A stretch of DNA of 9,899 bases, from assembly GCA_945787305.1 (NCBI GenBank), contig CALZIH010000079.1, forward strand, positions 1-9,899. The letters run 5' to 3'. A program made the position numbers and the translations under genes. Shown here one piece after another: positions 7,557 through 9,899 of the stretch. A model generated the notes under the pieces. The model was not told the origin of the DNA. It did no database searches and saw only the letters and a program-made list of their open reading frames with translations. The number at the start of each line of letters is the position of its first letter. Position 1 is the first letter of the stretch. This DNA is from an uncultured Desulfobulbaceae bacterium (GTDB lineage Bacteria; Desulfobacterota; Desulfobulbia; Desulfobulbales; Desulfobulbaceae).

Positions 7557-9173
7557 ATGGAGTTTAGAGATTTTTCAGACCTGTCAGCGGTCGATCAGCT
7601 GCAGCAACTTGCCGCTTCACCTTGTGACCTGACGGCCCCAAACCTGTTGTCACCTGAGCGTTTTGCCGGCTACCGTATGAGTTGCTGTGACTTTGATTTT
7701 CTGTATGCAAGTCAACGCATTGATGACAATGTGCTCGCTGTACTGCAAGAGCTTGCCGATGAGGCGCAGTTGGTGGAGAAAATTTGTTCCATGAAGCGGG
7801 GTGAGGTCATTAACCGGATTGAAGGGTTTGCAAGTGAGGAGAGACAGGTTCTGCATACAGCCTGCCGTGATATCTTCCGTAATCAGCCCGATAATCAGGA
7901 AGCGACAGCTCAAGCTAAACAACAGTTGGAGCTTTTGCAGAGTTTTCTTCAGGAACTGGAAAATGGGCGGATTGTCAACCATAAGGGAGAGCCGTTTACC
8001 ACTATGGTGCAGGTTGGAATCGGTGGTTCCGATCTCGGTCCCCGCGCAATATTTCACGCCCTTTCCGCCTACGCCCGTCCGAATAAAACTGCCAGGTTTA
8101 TAGCCAATGTCGATCCGGATGATGCGGCAGCAGTGCTCGCTGATCTTGATCTCTCCCGGACGCTTGTTAACGTCGTGTCAAAGAGCGGCACGACCCTGGA
8201 AACGCTGACCAACGAACTCTTGGTCCGTGAGGCCTATGCGAAAGACGGGCTCGATCCGGCACGCCACATCATAGCGGTCACCGGGGAATCCAGTCCGATG
8301 GATGATCCGGAACGATACCTGGCTTCTTTTTACATGTATGATTATATAGGTGGACGCTACTCCGCAACATCAATGGTCGGGGCGGTAACACTTGCCTTTG
8401 TTCTGGGGATAGATCAGGTTTTTGATATTCTTGCCGGCGCCCATGCCATGGATATGGCGGCAGAAGAAACAAATATCAGAAAAAACATGCCCTTGTTGAT
8501 GGCGCTCATCGGCATCTGGAATCATAATTTTCTTGGCCTGCCTACCGTGGCTGTACTTCCATACAGTCAGGCGTTATCACGCTTTCCCGCTCATCTGCAA
8601 CAATGCGACATGGAGAGTAACGGTAAATCCGTAACCCGACAGGGAGGCATTGTTCGTTGGCAGACAGGCCCGGTGGTTTGGGGTGAGCCGGGGACCAATG
8701 GACAGCATGCTTTTTATCAGCTGCTGCATCAGGGGACTGAAGTTGTGCCGGCAGAATTTATAGGATTTCGAAACTCCCAATACCGTAGAGACCTGAAGAT
8801 AAAGGGGTCGACCAGTCAGCAGAAATTGGTTGCCAACATGTTGGCTCAGTCGTTGGCTTTGGCTCTGGGGTCAAGTAGTGATAATCCTAATAAATATTTT
8901 CCGGGAAACCGACCCAGTTCAATACTGCTGGCGGATCAGTTAACACCGTATAATATGGGGAGCCTGCTTGCTCTCTATGAGAACCGAATCGCTTTTCAGG
9001 GCTTTGCCTGGAACATCAATTCCTTTGACCAGGAAGGGGTTCAACTTGGAAAAGTACTGGCTACCCGTTTGCTGGCTGAAATAATAGGTGAACGTGGAGA
9101 GCAGGATGTATTGGACGATGATTCTCCGGAGATAAATCTTTTGCTGCAGGCCGGAATATCAGTAAAAAAATAA
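7557..9173 (+). CDS. pgi: glucose-6-phosphate isomerase
   Basis: Pgi interconverts glucose 6-phosphate and fructose 6-phosphate in cytosolic glycolysis and gluconeogenesis. The 538-residue protein, read from ATG 7557, has both sugar isomerase (SIS) halves. Visible motifs are VQVGIGGSDLGPRA (151-164), the phosphate-binding VSKSGTTLET (207-216), GGRYSATSMVG (265-275), NGKSVTRQGG (355-364), GEPGTNGQHAF with the catalytic base E377, and the C-terminal signature FDQEGVQLGK with its active-site Lys. Where the E. coli and mammalian enzymes carry the ring-opening His (the HH just before QKLLSNF), this protein reads STSQQKLVANM, so Q421 takes that place. From memory the chlamydial Pgi is similar here and shares the FIGF, NPNK and GNRPSS blocks. 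It follows rpe by 28 bases, so co-transcription is likely. No convincing terminator follows it. Confidence 0.96.
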   Translation: MEFRDFSDLSAVDQLQQLAASPCDLTAPNLLSPERFAGYRMSCCDFDFLYASQRIDDNVLAVLQELADEAQLVEKICSMKRGEVINRIEGFASEERQVLHTACRDIFRNQPDNQEATAQAKQQLELLQSFLQELENGRIVNHKGEPFTTMVQVGIGGSDLGPRAIFHALSAYARPNKTARFIANVDPDDAAAVLADLDLSRTLVNVVSKSGTTLETLTNELLVREAYAKDGLDPARHIIAVTGESSPMDDPERYLASFYMYDYIGGRYSATSMVGAVTLAFVLGIDQVFDILAGAHAMDMAAEETNIRKNMPLLMALIGIWNHNFLGLPTVAVLPYSQALSRFPAHLQQCDMESNGKSVTRQGGIVRWQTGPVVWGEPGTNGQHAFYQLLHQGTEVVPAEFIGFRNSQYRRDLKIKGSTSQQKLVANMLAQSLALALGSSSDNPNKYFPGNRPSSILLADQLTPYNMGSLLALYENRIAFQGFAWNINSFDQEGVQLGKVLATRLLAEIIGERGEQDVLDDDSPEINLLLQAGISVKK

Positions 9174-9219
9174 TGAAAAATAATCTCCAGAAAGATGGCA
9201 ACAGGGGGAAGCTTTTTTG

Positions 9220-9248
9220 TTGACAAAGTCAGGACATCCGTATATTGT
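9220..9248 (+). promoter_or_regulatory. candidate sigma-70 promoter for dsrA
   Basis: A perfect TTGACA (9220-9225) is followed by TATATT at 9241-9246 (15-base spacing) or TATTGT at 9243-9248 (17-base spacing). The -35 sits inside the 12-base palindrome TTTGTTGACAAA (9216-9227). Transcription from here would give a leader of roughly 120 bases before dsrA. The assignment is by consensus match and position in the gap between pgi and dsrA. Confidence 0.55.
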
Positions 9249-9253
9249 CGCTC

Positions 9254-9271
9254 ACTGAATGAGTATTCAAT
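9254..9271 (+). promoter_or_regulatory. palindrome matching the ArgR-box arms, upstream of dsrA
   Basis: TGAATGAGTATTCA (9256-9269) is a perfect TGAAT-N4-ATTCA inverted repeat. Its flanks ACTGAAT...ATTCAAT also fit the outer positions of the E. coli ArgR consensus (wNTGAATwwwwATTCANw); only the central GAGT departs from the A/T preference. It lies about ten bases after the proposed -10, where a bound repressor would block transcription. No arginine gene is near, so the true binding protein is unknown and the match may be coincidence. Confidence 0.35.
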
Positions 9272-9286
9272 ATGGTACTAATCTGT

Positions 9287-9291
9287 AGGAG
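9287..9291 (+). promoter_or_regulatory. Shine-Dalgarno sequence of the dsrA leader ORF
   Basis: AGGAG lies six bases before the ATG at 9298, an ideal spacing. It has no other gene to serve, which is the main reason to take the short ORF seriously. Confidence 0.5.
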
Positions 9292-9297
9292 ATTTGT

Positions 9298-9372
9298 ATG
9301 TCTCTTCGGTCTGTACCTATTGGAATAGTTTGGCAAACAATGGTTAACAAAATTAGCAAGGAGGAACACTGA
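9298..9372 (+). CDS. candidate 24-codon leader peptide ORF overlapping the dsrA start
   Basis: The ORF starts at ATG 9298 behind a well-placed AGGAG and ends with TGA at 9370-9372. That TGA shares its A with the dsrA ATG (TGATG). The 24-residue peptide begins MSLRSVPIGIVWQTM and ends NKISKEEH. It is slightly basic, with one Trp and no Cys, and has no signal peptide. The dsrA Shine-Dalgarno sequence (AAGGAGG) lies inside its last codons, so ribosomes finishing the leader would be at the dsrA start. Two short palindromes sit inside it, CTATTGGAATAG (9317-9328) and GTTTGGCAAAC (9328-9338). I know of no described counterpart; function as a leader or coupling peptide is inference. Confidence 0.45.
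   Translation: MSLRSVPIGIVWQTMVNKISKEEH
9358..9364 (+). promoter_or_regulatory. Shine-Dalgarno sequence of dsrA
   Basis: AAGGAGG lies seven bases before the dsrA ATG at 9372. It is a near-perfect site, in keeping with a highly expressed gene, and fixes the start. Confidence 0.9.
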
Positions 9373-9899
9373 TGGCAAAGCATGATACGCCTATGTTGGA
9401 CGAGCTGGAAAAAGGCCCGTGGCCGAGTTTCGTCACCGACCTGAAGCGGCAGGCGGAAACACACCCCGACTGTTGGGATATTCTCGGACAGCTTGAACTT
9501 TCCTACAAGGATAAGATCACCCACTGGAAGCATGGCGGAATCGTCGGTGTTTTCGGTTACGGTGGTGGTATTGTTGGACGATATTCCGACGTCCCCAAGC
9601 AGTTTCCGGGTGTTGAACATTTTCATACCGTTCGGGTAGCCCAGCCTTCCGGTATGTACTATTCAACCGAGAACCTGCGCGGCTTGATGGATCTGTGGGC
9701 CAAATACGGTTCCGGTATGACCAATATGCATGGCTCCACCGGTGATATGGTTCTTCTTGGTACCCGTACCGAGAACCTTGAGCCGCTGTTCTGGGATCTG
9801 ACCCATGATCTGAACCAGGATCTTGGTGGTTCCGGATCTAACCTTCGTACCCCCTCCTGCTGTCTTGGTGAGTCCCGTTGTGAGTGGTCTTGTTATGAT
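9372..9899 (+). CDS. dsrA: dissimilatory (bi)sulfite reductase alpha subunit DsrA, 5' part
   Basis: DsrA forms the cytoplasmic DsrAB enzyme, which reduces sulfite using siroheme coupled to a [4Fe-4S] cluster. It acts in sulfate respiration, sulfur disproportionation or, in reverse, sulfur oxidation. The window holds the first 176 residues of a protein usually a little over 400 long; it stops at the edge with no frameshift. Recognisable blocks are the start MAKHDTPMLDELEKGPWPSFVTD (split here as MAKHDTPMLDELEKG and PWPSFVTD), the Gly-rich VFGYGGGIVGRYSD (about 62-75), HFHTVRVAQPSGMYYST, and NMHGSTGDM. The final CCLGESRCEWSCYD contains the first cysteine pair, C164-x5-C170, of the siroheme/iron-sulfur site; the second pair lies beyond the edge. 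Codon use is strongly biased to GGT, ACC, TCC and AAC, more than in the neighbours, as expected for a very abundant enzyme. dsrB is expected downstream but is not visible. Confidence 0.97.
   Translation, partial: MAKHDTPMLDELEKGPWPSFVTDLKRQAETHPDCWDILGQLELSYKDKITHWKHGGIVGVFGYGGGIVGRYSDVPKQFPGVEHFHTVRVAQPSGMYYSTENLRGLMDLWAKYGSGMTNMHGSTGDMVLLGTRTENLEPLFWDLTHDLNQDLGGSGSNLRTPSCCLGESRCEWSCYD

Noticed and set aside
9199..9222. T-run (9213-9218) after pgi that looks like an intrinsic terminator
   Set aside because: The only stem is CAACA with TGTTG, extended by G-U pairs, and the T-run lies inside the stem rather than after it. It also runs into the -35 of the dsrA promoter.

Overview
The window looks like chromosomal core sequence from a sulfate- or sulfur-metabolising deltaproteobacterium (Desulfobacterota), most like the Desulfobulbales. 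The clearest evidence is the start of dsrA, the dissimilatory sulfite reductase alpha subunit, at the right edge. A DnaG primase, a sigma-70 factor without region 1.1 and a glucose-6-phosphate isomerase of a type I associate with deltaproteobacteria and chlamydiae also fit. The order-level placement is inference. No tRNA, rRNA, CRISPR array, insertion sequence, attachment site or phage gene was seen.

Layout. Two minus-strand genes occupy 61-1742: an unrecognised soluble protein of about 242 residues, then a CaCA-family cation/Ca2+ antiporter whose GTG start overlaps the stop of the first gene (GTGA). They run out of the left edge. A roughly 300-base divergent intergenic region follows (1743-2053). 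Everything to the right is on the plus strand: dnaG, the primary-type sigma factor rpoD, dprA, rpe, pgi, and the first 176 codons of dsrA. The dnaG-rpoD pair is the core of the classical macromolecular-synthesis operon, here without rpsU. dprA follows rpoD after 13 bases. rpe and pgi form a sugar-phosphate pair 28 bases apart.

How the genes work together. DnaG primes replication, RpoD directs transcription initiation and DprA loads RecA on incoming single-stranded DNA. Rpe and Pgi interconvert pentose and hexose phosphates. DsrA belongs to the terminal step of sulfate respiration or to sulfur disproportionation. The block shows the chromosome changing from housekeeping genes to the signature energy-metabolism gene.

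Most interesting points. The 198 bases before dsrA hold a TTGACA promoter, a palindrome matching the arms of the ArgR box (TGAAT-N4-ATTCA), and an undetected 24-codon leader ORF. That ORF has a good Shine-Dalgarno sequence and its TGA overlaps the dsrA ATG (TGATG). A similar but weaker mini-ORF with a TGATG overlap precedes dnaG, and a 30-codon ORF without a Shine-Dalgarno sequence overlaps the rpe start (ATGA). The sigma factor has an acidic plus Arg-rich N-terminus in place of region 1.1. The Pgi has Gln where the classical enzymes carry the ring-opening His. None of this amounts to a clear new defence or mobile system; the window is mostly ordinary core genome.
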